Positions 9,119 through 18,893 of a stretch of 64,000 nucleotides of DNA are shown in pieces. The stretch is taken from positions 9,284,670 through 9,348,669 of the forward strand of contig NC_087062.1 of the NCBI RefSeq assembly GCF_963678635.1. The letters are read 5' to 3'. The notes beneath the pieces were generated by a model. That model saw nothing but the letters and a program-made list of their open reading frames with translations. It searched no databases and was not told where the DNA came from. How positions within the stretch are numbered: the stretch's first letter is position 1; each line of letters starts with the position of its first letter. The position numbers and the translations under genes were made by a program. Source of the DNA: Symsagittifera roscoffensis (lineage: Eukaryota; Xenacoelomorpha; Acoela; Convolutidae).

Positions 9119-12100
9119 AAAAGTAAAATTACAACCAGGACAAGCTGTGGTAGCAATTTTTAGAATGAGAAATTTGAATTCGTTAAGTGATAGTAAACAG
9201 GTTTGCTTAGTACCGAATCCAAATAGTCAGAGTTCGGTGATTTTAGGCCGGAGCTTCTCGGTAACGCGAAACGGACTGTGTGTCAGTGTGTTGTTGAACA
9301 CACTGGACATCACGGTTTCAATCCAGCGTGGAAAGAAGCTTGGCTACGCTTTGCCGATGAGGACCGACTATGAGGAGACACAAAACTTGAAGAAATATAG
9401 CGTGAAAGACTGTCGCTATCATGCAAATAAAGATAAAATTTTAAAGAGGATTAATGAATTAAAATTTATTCATAAATTGTTTTCAATGAAATCAGAAACG
9501 GACGACGGCTTATCAAGCTGCTCGAATTTTCCGGAACGCCCCTCGTCATATGAACTAGAATCTGACAAACCGGTTTTGCCAGAGATAGAACGTTTAAAAG
9601 GGAAAATAGGTGCGGGAGATTTCGAAAAATTGTGGGACCTCCTAAATCGGAACGCAGATGTATTTTCAAAACATAAGGCGGATATCGGTTGCTGTAATTT
9701 CGTCGAACACGAAATCGAACTAGAAGAGGGCGCCGTTCCCCATGGGGAAGGCGCAAGGCGAATGACGCCACGCAAATCGGAAGCGTGCCGAGTGGAAATA
9801 GAAATGTTGCTTGAATACGACATGATAGAACCCTCGAAATTGCCATGGGCTTGCGGGGTAGTAATGGCGAAAAAGAAAGGGGGGCAGCTTAGATTTTGTT
9901 GCGACTTTCGTTACTTGAACGCGGTAACGATAAAAGATGCGTACCCGATACCGCGAATAGACGAGAGCCTATCTAAGCTTGGTGATGCCAAGTTCTTCAC
10001 CACATTGGACTTAGGTTCTGCCTTCTGGCAGGTCCCTCTGCGGAAGAAGGACAGAGAGAAAACAGGATTCGCGTGCGAATTGGGATTGTACCAGTGGAAG
10101 AGGATGCCCTTCGGCTTGTGCAATGCAACGGCCACTTTTCAAAGACTGATGGCTCAGGCTTTGACGAGAGTGACCAAGAAGTGCGGGAATCTCGTGATGT
10201 CTTACGTGGATGACGTAGTCATAGCGACACCGACCCTGGAAGACCACATTGATAGGCTCGATGAGGTCTTTGGATGCACGAAAAGAGCTGGTTTGAAGTG
10301 CAAACCATCGAAATGTGAAATCCTTAGGGATTCGATTAAGTACCTAGGAAGAATGGTGGATAGGCATGGTGTGAGGCCGGACCCGGAAGCAGTGGAAGCA
10401 GTGTTGACATGGAAGGCCCCCAGAACGGACACACAGCTCCTGAGCTTCCTAGGGTTTGCCAATTACTACCGAGAATTCATAAAAGGATATGCGGACAAGG
10501 TGTATCCGATGCAGAAGCTGATGCGCAACAAGGGGAAAAAGTTCGAATGGAACGATGAGGCACAAGTTGCTTTCGAGAACATAAAGCGGGAACTGTGCGA
10601 AGCGCCAGTGCTGGGCATGCCTAAAGAAAAGGGCATGTATGTTCTCGATACAGACGCATCGGTGGTAGCCATCTCAGGAATCTTGCATCAAGAGCAAAAA
10701 TTGAACGGAAGAACAGTTCTCCGTCCCATTGCATACGGCAGCAAGGTCTTGAGTGACACAGAGATGAAATATGGCGCACCAAAAGCAGAAATGTTTGCAG
10801 TAGTCACCTTCGTGGAAAAGTACCGTGCATACTTGGGGAGCGCTCCCTTCAAGTTACGCGTGGACAACAGAGCGTTATCCTGGTTGAAAACCTACTCGAT
10901 GGATCAGAGTTATATTGGTAGATGGATAGTCGGATTGGATGGCTACCATATGATAATCGAACATAGGATGCGCGATAAACACCAGAATGCTGACAGCCTC
11001 AGCAAGAAAACTGAGTTTTATGAAAGATTGGAGCAGAAGCAGGCCAATCAGGCGGAAATAAAGGAGGGATTCTCGTTTCTGGACAAAGAAACTTATGAAG
11101 CGCTTCCCTTAACGAGATGGTTGGATAAGTCTGGACATCCAATTCCAGGGCACCCTGAGTTACCTGTAGAGAAAGCAGCCGAGATAAAGATCCTATCCAA
11201 GGAGGACCCAGTCCCCTTGGATCTGTTGCTGCGCTCGAACCTGGTCCAGCAAGAACTCTCTCGCATGAACATAAACAGCCTCTCATTATTGGATAAAACG
11301 GTGCAAGTCACACCGCAAGTGATGCGGATGCTGGGTGGATTGTTAGAAAGAGAAGTGACCAGAGATGACCCCGAGTGGACAGCAGCAGTGGCATCGCTAA
11401 CAGTTAGTGAGAAGGTGAAGATCATGCCGTCCAGACGACAGCACGAAGAGAACGAGAGGGATTGTAGGACGATAGTTCAGCAACTAGTATCCTCAATACC
11501 CCAAGAGATTTTAACCAGTACTTCTTACGGACAGAAAGAACAGGGGAGCAGCAAGCGAAAGAAAACCGTCACCTTCGTGGACCAGGATGAGGAAGGTAAA
11601 AAGGTAGAACAAAATCTGCTGCAAGACTATTTGTCCGGGGAGACGAATGATGAAAAGAACCAGCGATCACCAGATCAACACCCGGGACAAGAAAATTTGT
11701 CCGGGGAGTCTGAGATAGACGAGAAAATTCCTGATGAGAAACAGGACCTAGAGAACAAGGTTTTGTCCGGGCAGTTCAGATGGATGCGAAGAAGGCACAG
11801 ACATGATCTGGAGGATCGTGCAGTATCCTGCACAACCTCTTCGACGAATGATGATTCCCGAAACTCAGGAATGGACACCTATTCAGACAGGAACTCGAGT
11901 TCGGGATCAGAACTGTCAGAACTAGCGATACACACGCTACTAGTGGAAACTCGGGCAAGGGACCTGGACAGAGAGGTGTACCAGGATCCTGACAGTGATC
12001 GCTACCTAATACCAAGCGAAAGAGTCTTTGACAACGCATCGGATGACTTGGAGACGATAGCGGTATCGAAACGTTCGATGAGCCTGTTGCCGCAGAAAGA

Positions 12101-12734
12101 GGTAGTCAGGACTGATCTTCAGCCGTTTAAACAAGAAACACAGCCGTTGGCGAAGATTTGGTGCGTTAAGATGGAAGAAGACACACACCAGCCCAACGAG
12201 CTGAATAGTCAGATGAGGGTCATGAAAACGTACTTAAAGGCGAGATACCGACTCTCGGACCTTTTAAGGGCGCAGAGAAATTATCGCATGACAAGCAACC
12301 TGAAAAGGTGGATCGAGAATGGTTCTCCGGATAAAGGGGACCTCGAGGAAGATAGTTATCGCATTCTGAGACAATACTTCATGCAGAAGGAAGGGAGGTT
12401 ATATTTGAACAAGGACGGGATCGTGGCTTGCAAAAGAAGAGAGGAAGACAGAGTCCTATACAAGTATAACGCGATAGTGTTACCGCAACTCTATCAGACA
12501 GAACTATTATTCAGGTTACATGATCAGATGGGCCATCAGGGGATCGACAAAGTATATCAGAGGATCCTGAAGCGCTTTGAGTGGCCTCGGATGAAAAAGG
12601 CATGCGAGAAATGGGTAACAGCATGTCTGTCATGCCAACAGGTCAAGGATCCAAGGAAGTTGCGATTTCCTTTACAATCGATCGAGTCGTCTGAATTCAA
12701 CGAGGTGGTGCAAATAGATCACCAAAAGATATGA
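9111..12734 (+). pseudogene. pol: Pol: reverse transcriptase, RNase H, long insert, integrase N-terminal part
   Basis: This 1207-codon frame copies the element's RNA into DNA and starts integration. The RT spans about residues 190-480, with LPWACGVV, LRFCCDFRYLN and the catalytic YVDD near 365. RNase H follows (LDTDAS near 510, DNRAL near 585, HQNADSLS near 625). Unusually, about 450-500 residues of hydrophilic sequence separate RNase H from integrase; they hold a three-unit 22-residue repeat with the motif LSGE/LSGQ. The integrase HHCC finger is present (H near 1137 and 1142, CLSC near 1170), and the first catalytic Asp is in VVQIDH. The frame is ended by TGA at 12732-12734, with integrase continuing in the same frame. 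The N-terminus has no ATG at the gag junction and fits translation by frame change. Confidence 0.9.
11631..11774 (+). repeat. Three-unit 66-bp repeat headed by TTGTCCGGGGAG inside pol
   Basis: TTGTCCGGGGAG starts at 11631 and 11697, and TTGTCCGGGCAG at 11763, so the spacing is exactly 66 bp (22 codons). The encoded units start LSGE, LSGE and LSGQ and are otherwise diverged. The same 12-mer recurs at 14239, and with one change (CTGTCC...) forms the polypurine-tract region before the 3' LTR. Confidence 0.75.
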
Positions 12735-13583
12735 ATGACGGACAATGGTTATAATCAGGTGCTGGTCATGATAGATCATTTTACGAAGTATGCAGAGGCC
12801 GTGCCCTGCATAACTGCCTCGGCGGAAGAGACATGCGACCACCTGATCAATACGTGGATAGCAAGACATGGTTGTCCGATGAGGTTTCAATCGGATAATG
12901 GAACAGCTTTCGTAGGAGAGCTTACGAAAGAGCTTATGAGGCGCTCACAGGTCGCTCAGGCTCACTCCACGACATACCACCCTCAGACGAATGGCTTAGT
13001 GGAAAGACAGAATAGGACGTTAGTGTTGATGCTGAGAGTATATTGTTCCAGGTACATGACCGATTGGGACAGATACCTTCCACAGGTGATGGGAGCATAT
13101 AACAGCACGCAACACTCCACCACTGGAGTCAGTCCACACATGATGCTAACTGGACACGAAAAGTCATTACCATTAACCTTCTTCTACCCAGAGTATGAGG
13201 GAAAGAAAACGTCCCCACAGGTCTACGTGAGGGATGTGATCAGACGCCAACAGCAGTTGAACGATTTGTGTAGACGAAATACTCAGCAGGCACAGGCAAG
13301 GCAGAGGAAAAGATTCGACAAGAAAGCAGCTGGTGCAAAGGCTTACTCGGTGGGAGACTACGTATGGGTATTTCAGAACGTTATACCACCGAAAGGGACG
13401 AAAAAGCTCCTAAAGAAGTGGAGGGGACCCTTCATGATTACAGAGGTGCACCAGGAGGGACGCTTTTATAGACTGAGTACTGGCCGAGCCGCTCACTACG
13501 AGAACATCAAGCCACACAGAAGACTGGTGTATACCTGCAGACATGGAAGAAGGGGATTATCTAATGATGGATCCTGCTTGTGA
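12735..13583 (+). pseudogene. Integrase catalytic core and C-terminal domain (continuation of pol)
   Basis: This frame continues the pol frame after the TGA at 12732. It holds the rest of the RNase-H-fold integrase: VMIDHFTKYAEA, the second catalytic Asp in QSDNGTAF, and the catalytic Glu in TNGLVERQNR exactly 35 residues later (DD35E). The first Asp lies before the TGA, so neither half is an enzyme alone. A GPY/F-type module is seen near the end (WRGPFMITEV). The first ATG (12735) directly follows the stop and is unlikely to be a real start. The single nonsense codon suggests recent loss of function. Confidence 0.88.
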
Positions 13584-14259
13584 GGTCAATGAAAAAGGCA
13601 CCAGGGAGAAGAACGATGGAAACGAAGTCGTAGAGGAAGGTACGGATATACCGCTGGACCTGGATCCAAACGAGCAGATCGAAGCGGAAGATGAAACATT
13701 ACCCTACGCAGAGGAAGATTGGCAGGATCCCGAACAGATAGAGGTTCCCAAGAACTTGGAACCGGATCTTCCGTTCACGTTACAGACTCGTCAGAAGGAC
13801 GGGACGAGACCAAGAAAGAAGTACAATCCTTACGGCGGCGACTTCGTAGTGGATAGGATAGATCTGAAGAAGATAGTGGAGGAAGTAGTGGGTCTAGAGG
13901 AAATAACTGTGTCACAAGACATTGACATAGTCGATGATCACGACAATGAGTGGGTTGACGACTGGTCAAAAACCGAGGTAGAGTTCGACGACGAGCAACA
14001 GCAGTCATACGAACAAGACTTGACGAACCTGCGTGTCTTAGAGTGGCTGAATGAAACGACCTCGTATCCAGAGGAGACCAGCGTCACGATTCAAGACGTG
14101 GATCGTGGAAGCATGAGATACATCAAGACCGAACGAGATGATCCTTCCTGGGCTGCCCAGGAAGGACGACTACTCATTCCAGCTTCTAACCTCGACTTGA
14201 TACCCGGTATGCGATCGATGGGACGTCGATGGATATTTTTGTCCGGGGAGTGGGGGTAG
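13543..14259 (+). CDS. Acidic C-terminal pol extension or small accessory protein
   Basis: This 238-residue frame overlaps the integrase end by 41 bases in the +1 frame. It is strongly acidic, with a basic island RPRKKYNPYGGDFVVDRI near the middle; tails of this kind are common at the end of Gypsy pol. It may be reached by frameshift from integrase or start at its own ATG (13543). No catalytic motif is visible. The last residues, LSGEWG, are encoded by the TTGTCCGGGGAG 12-mer that also occurs in pol and at the polypurine tract. Confidence 0.55.
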   Translation: MEEGDYLMMDPACEVNEKGTREKNDGNEVVEEGTDIPLDLDPNEQIEAEDETLPYAEEDWQDPEQIEVPKNLEPDLPFTLQTRQKDGTRPRKKYNPYGGDFVVDRIDLKKIVEEVVGLEEITVSQDIDIVDDHDNEWVDDWSKTEVEFDDEQQQSYEQDLTNLRVLEWLNETTSYPEETSVTIQDVDRGSMRYIKTERDDPSWAAQEGRLLIPASNLDLIPGMRSMGRRWIFLSGEWG

Positions 14260-14860
14260 GACTTACCCACACTGAAAACTTGAAAATAAAAAAATTGAGA
14301 ATAGCAAGAGAAACAGGAGACTTAGAAGCAGAGACAGGCGAAGATTCTAAGAAACCTGACATAAGCAGGGTAGTTGAATCATATTTTAACTTACCAAATG
14401 AATATTCAAGTAACATAATACTAACAGACAGTGATTTCATACTCACAAACAGAACATGTGCGATAGCAATCACGGCAGACATGAGTTTAGGACAGCGTTA
14501 GCGGCAGATTTTAGGAGAGAATATAAAAACATAGGGTTCCTGTGGAAGCAACGACCAGGAGTAGGGGGCGTAGCAGCCTTACCTCCGGCGGCGTCGCAGA
14601 TACCGGGAAAATACTTCTGCTTCTTGGTAACGAGGGCGACGGAGAAGCAGCACGTGGACCCAGAGAACCTAGTCTTGTCCTTGACGAGGCTGAGGGACTT
14701 CCTTGTGGAAATGGACGTGAAGGAGCTCTCGCTTCCAGTGTACGATCCAAACAGAGGAAGACTGCGTCCCCGGGAATTGTACGCGCTTGTACACGTGATA
14801 TTCTCTGATACGAACATACAAGTATTTCTACATAAGAAATATTACTTAAGTATAGGCTGA
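14229..14860 (+). pseudogene. TARG1-like macrodomain protein, frameshifted
   Basis: Two overlapping frames make one protein. The first (14229 to about 14496) ends in CAIAITADMSLGQ, and the second (from about 14497 to 14860) begins ALAADFRREYKNIGFLWKQ. Together they follow the OARD1/TARG1 type of macrodomain: N-terminal ADxxxGxG-type segment and FRREY helix, then PGVGGVAAL, GKYFCFLVT, PENLVLSLTRLRDF, VKELSLPVYDP and a final FSDTNIQVFL strand. Family members bind ADP-ribose or remove it from proteins. The glycine-rich GCG loop expected after the LP segment is replaced by YDPNRG, and the usual lysine region reads TRATEK, so catalysis is doubtful. The break is a one-base frameshift near 14496. 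The gene follows pol and precedes the SGNH gene. The assignment rests on recognised pattern, not a search. Confidence 0.72.
14239..14258 (+). promoter_or_regulatory. Candidate central polypurine tract
   Basis: TTGTCCGGGGAGTGGGGGTA repeats the 12-mer found at the 3' polypurine tract (CTGTCCGGGGAGTA, 23268-23281) and adds a second G-rich run. It lies near the end of pol, about the middle of the element, where some retroelements start a second plus strand. This is inference from sequence likeness and position. Confidence 0.35.
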
Positions 14861-15238
14861 GTGACGTGCGAGAGGGTGTTAGGACAAAGACTAAATTGTA
14901 TGTTATGTTATGTTATGTGTTAGGTTATTAAGATCATGGATAAGTAGGGGTTAGTGACCATGAACAACTAAATGACGATCTTAGGAATAGATCCAAAGTT
15001 TGGATTGTCCAATTTTAGGTCGAATTCCAAAATTTTAGAGACCAATTGATTTTAATAAATTTTAGGATAAATATCTTTTTATCTGAACTGTTTTGAAGCA
15101 AATTTTAATGATATATGTTAAGGTAAAACTGACAAGTGTGATATTTGTGACTTCCTTTCTAGATCCTGATTGATCATTTAATTACTCATTTGAGTCAAAA
15201 TCTTTGAATCAAAACCGAATCAAACTTGAAAAAATAGA
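14861..15238 (+). other. Spacer between macrodomain and SGNH genes; start of tandem duplication
   Basis: No gene is seen. It contains a short run of TTATG repeats (about 14897-14920). The left breakpoint of the 10-kb tandem duplication is at 15009; the sequence from there to the SGNH start is repeated at 25054-25283. Confidence 0.6.
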
Positions 15239-16645
15239 ATGGATAACTTCAACTTGGATGAATTGATGGACCTGGCAGAGGCATATGTAGGACCGATGAT
15301 AGATGCGATCTATCGTCGGCTGATCGATCGAGACTTCGCTCTGGAGGACCCAGAGGTAGTCATGTTGCTGACCGCCCTGATCAACATCTTGGGGCACGAC
15401 AACCGTGGGGACCGCCGCACGGAAGTCCTGTTGATGGCAGCATATGGAGAAAGGGGAGTACTAGACCGCCCGAACATGAGAAAGATGAGGTGGAGAAACG
15501 GGGCTCTCTCAGGGAGTGACCTGGCGAATGAGCCTGGATTGGGAAGTTCTAGGACCTACCAACCAGGTGAGATGCCTATGCCCTCCAAACCCAAACCTGG
15601 GTTGACGAGGATGCATCGGGAGATGAACAGCGAGGCGACCTCGTCTGGTTCACCACTGAGAGCAGCTGTGCCACCAAAAAGGGCGAAAGTAGCACAGAAA
15701 GTTCAGAAGAACCAAACCATGCAAGATCTGGATGAGATGAACGATGAACTGAAAAGTACGAAGAAGGAGCTGGACGAGATGACCAAAAGTATGCTCCAGA
15801 TGGAGGAAGATCGGGACATGTGGAGAAAGTTGTTTGAAAATTGCAACAAAAAGCAAGGTCAAGAGATTGAGCGCTTGAGGCAGGACTACAAAGAGCGATC
15901 GGAGCAGATGGCGTTGACAACGGCCGTGGAGAAAGTGATACCTGCAAGGGATATTCCTCGTGGGCAGTCCCCGATGGAGCTCTTGACGCCTCGAGAAATG
16001 AGTCAAACAACGGAGACACGACTCCCAGTAGAGACAAATCGAGTAACGATCCCGGATCCTAGTGACACCTTGGGTGACCCCGTCGTGGCACAGACAGTGA
16101 GGAAGCTGATAGAGACAGCTGGACGACTGGTCGCTACCAAGAATATGCCAGGTTCCGGGGTGACTGCACCCTATGGAACGATTGACGACACGGGCAGAGT
16201 GCGACTCTCCCAGACCGTGATCAGACAGGGGATAAGTGACGTGACACCACTCATGGGGAGCTCGAAAATCCCAGAGAGGAAAGTACGGAAGATGCCAGCG
16301 AAGAAAGTGTCTCGCATAATAGACGTGCAAAAGAATAATCAATTGAAGTATAATTTCACGGGAGTTCCGGAGACAGATCCGAGGGCCTGCTTCAATCGAG
16401 CTACTTGGAGTCCGGCTGTAAACCTGCAGCAACCACCACTCGGGACATCTCATCTGATACTGGGAGACAGCTTGGTCAGAGTGCTGTCGAATTTGAGGAC
16501 CTCGTGGGTCACCACGGTGATGGCCTTTGGAGGCGCGACGATAGCCCAATTATATCGGATGGTGGAACTGATGAATCCAGGGAGGATTCCCAATGTGATG
16601 ATCTTAGTTGGGACGAATGACATTTCCAGAGGTTCAGATGAGTAG
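15239..16645 (+). pseudogene. SGNH/GDSL hydrolase protein, N-terminal part (copy 1)
   Basis: This frame has 468 codons. Residues about 155-225 are a coiled coil (DELKSTKKELDEMTKSML...), and a low-complexity middle contains IPDPSDT, which is also present in the minus-strand element. The C-terminal part begins an SGNH hydrolase: block I is ILGDSLV (nucleophile Ser), block II FGGATI (Gly) and block III VGTNDIS (Asn). The frame then meets TAG at 16643-16645. The same frame reopens at once and contains block V, TDGIHF (Asp/His), so the catalytic set is complete only across the stop. SGNH enzymes cleave esters such as lipids or acetylated sugars; the substrate here is unknown. The stop is shared with copy 2 and so predates the duplication. 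Confidence 0.8.
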
Positions 16646-18893
16646 GAAGCACTATGGGAGTCAATGATGGTGTGTTTGTTTACGACCCTCTGGCAGAAAT
16701 TCAATTGCGCGGTACTGACCGTTTGCACTGTGCCAATGAACATGAGAAGCTTGACAGCAGCAGGAAGAAGGCACAACGAGGGAGTCGTCAGGTGGAATAA
16801 CATCTTGAGGAACCTCGCAAGTCGAAACGCCGGAAGAATGATCCTCATGGACATCGAACATGAGTTGAGAGCTATGGATCAGGCCAGACTGACCACGGAC
16901 GGCATTCACTTCGACAGTATCGAAGGACAAGCTTGGTTGAATCGAGTGTTCCAAGAGCGGCTGGACGAGCTGGAGGCAGAACTCTTTGACACAGGAGTGC
17001 TGAAGGAAGAAGGAACAGTGAGTGACGCGGTGATTACCACCTTTGTGCCTCCTAGCCTGGAAAAACGCTTGGGTACGGTCCCGGCCGTCACGAACTACAG
17101 GCAACAAAGCTCCAGCGAACCAGGTCAACGGACCGACGTACAGGATCGATTGGGAGAGACACCGATGAGGAGAACCATCCATCCTAGGAGAAGAATAGGA
17201 CCTGTCAACCCAATCGAAGAGACAGCCGGCACGTCTAGATCAGACACTAGATCGGAGACGACAAGTAACAGTCGAGAGGAGAGACGTCCGAGCAGAGGCT
17301 CGTTGATGTGGTCAAGACCCATACCGTCTCCCTGGCATATATACAAAGACGAGCTAATGAAGCTGGAACTCCAGAGAGTAAGCTTCATCGGAGATCCGAG
17401 GAGGATGCTGAATGGAGCGACGCTATCCGTCAGCAGATTGTACTCGATAACCGGCGTGGACTGGTTGATAGCCGCTAGCATAAATTTCAGCTCCACGAAG
17501 GCCTTGAGATTTGCTGACTTGGAGGGACTGCCCTCTAACAACACGATGGGACCAGTGAATGCGAGATCATTGCAAGATGTGAGGCTGAATCATGAGGAGG
17601 GGAATGTTGAAGAGAGACCAGGAAGATTCCTGACGACGAGAGCGCCGATTGGACAACACGTGAAGATATTCAGGCAGCTGACGACACCCCCTGGTCATGT
17701 GAAGGAAAGAGTATACCCAAAACTAGTGAACCAAGATGGTGATGCCCAAAGATATGGCGGATTGACAGCGATAAAGAAAGATGAGACCATCTTTGCCGCC
17801 TACGATAAGGCAGAAATGAGGAAGGCCAAGATTATGGTAGTAGCGAATTCAGAGTTCGTGTACACCTCCAAGTCTTTGTTTTGGCCGGACGTCATAATGT
17901 TGGCAGCGGTCGACTTGGACTTACTGCAATCGATATCTTTGGCTATAGGGGTGCAAAAGCAGACGGACATGAACCCAATTACGATTGTGTTTGCTGGCAT
18001 CAATGACCATCTACACAGTAGAGGTTTTCTGAGCAGACTCAGAGATCCTACAACAGCAGAAAACGCTGTATGGCCAGCGATAAAAGATATCCTTGAGTCG
18101 ATGGGTGAAGTGGTGGACGCGACGAAGGAGGGGTCATTCAATAAAGTGACACTGAGAGTAGTATTCGCGTTGTCTCCGGGATATGCACATCTCCCGGATG
18201 GACTGAAATTTGTGTATGCGATTGTGGCCTTACTTTCGGAAGGGAAATATGATGTGATCATATCAGCCCCGAATCGCATGATAGAGATGGAGAACCTGAG
18301 GCCACTAAAGGCTGAACTGCCTGCAGTGTGGTCAGATATCTCAAACGCGATGAGAGGATTCAAGGACTATGCGCTACACATGTTAGTGTTGGACGAGGTG
18401 CTGGGGTTGGAACTGTCCAATTTCAGTCGACAACTCAAACTGAAACCGGGAATAGACGACGACCATCGAGTGATCGCGGCAATGTCCAACGACTTATGGT
18501 TCCGAGCTATGGAAGTGGCAGGTGAAGACACAAGAAGGAAAAATTCACTAGAGACGAGAGCTCACTTGGAGGCAATGGTTCTGAGAACCAAGCCGGAAGC
18601 CAACCAGTGGCTACACCTGAACCCTAGAGTAGCGGCGTTGGGTGCAGATGCTTTTGAGCAAGGCCCCGTGATGATCACAAAGATACATACCTACTTGTTG
18701 AAGGAGGTGAACCTGGCGGAAAATGCTGGAGAAAAGACCGCTGAATTTGTGAACATAATGTGTCAGATTACTCTGGAAACCTTCTGGACCCGGGAAGTGA
18801 AGGGACAGGAGGGCTTTGAAAGGACAGACAGCATGCTGGAAGGGTTGGGAGCCGGATGGACCGCGTCCTTCTTGGCAAAAGTTTACCCGAAAG
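16646..18893 (+). pseudogene. End of SGNH domain fused to ORF2, C-terminally deleted (copy 1)
   Basis: After the TAG the frame continues; the first ATG is at 16664 and the ORF runs to 18985. It gives the SGNH C-terminus (TDGIHF near residue 78 from 16664), a Ser/Arg-rich linker, and then a region homologous to the N-terminal half of minus-strand ORF2, from the stretch SRLYSITGVDW onward. A second SGNH-like stretch, IVFAGINDHLHSRG, is visible. Homology to ORF2 ends at GWTASFLAK-VYPK, where about 430 codons of ORF2 and the first 60-70 codons of ORF3 are missing. Past the join at about 18893 the frame is wrong for ORF3 and ends at 18985. Confidence 0.75.

Noticed and set aside
15576-16549. Long minus-strand frames (153 and 299 codons) opposite the SGNH ORF, repeated at 25621-26594
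   Set aside because: They mirror the sense ORF's codon pattern, have no motifs, and are duplicated only because the locus is.
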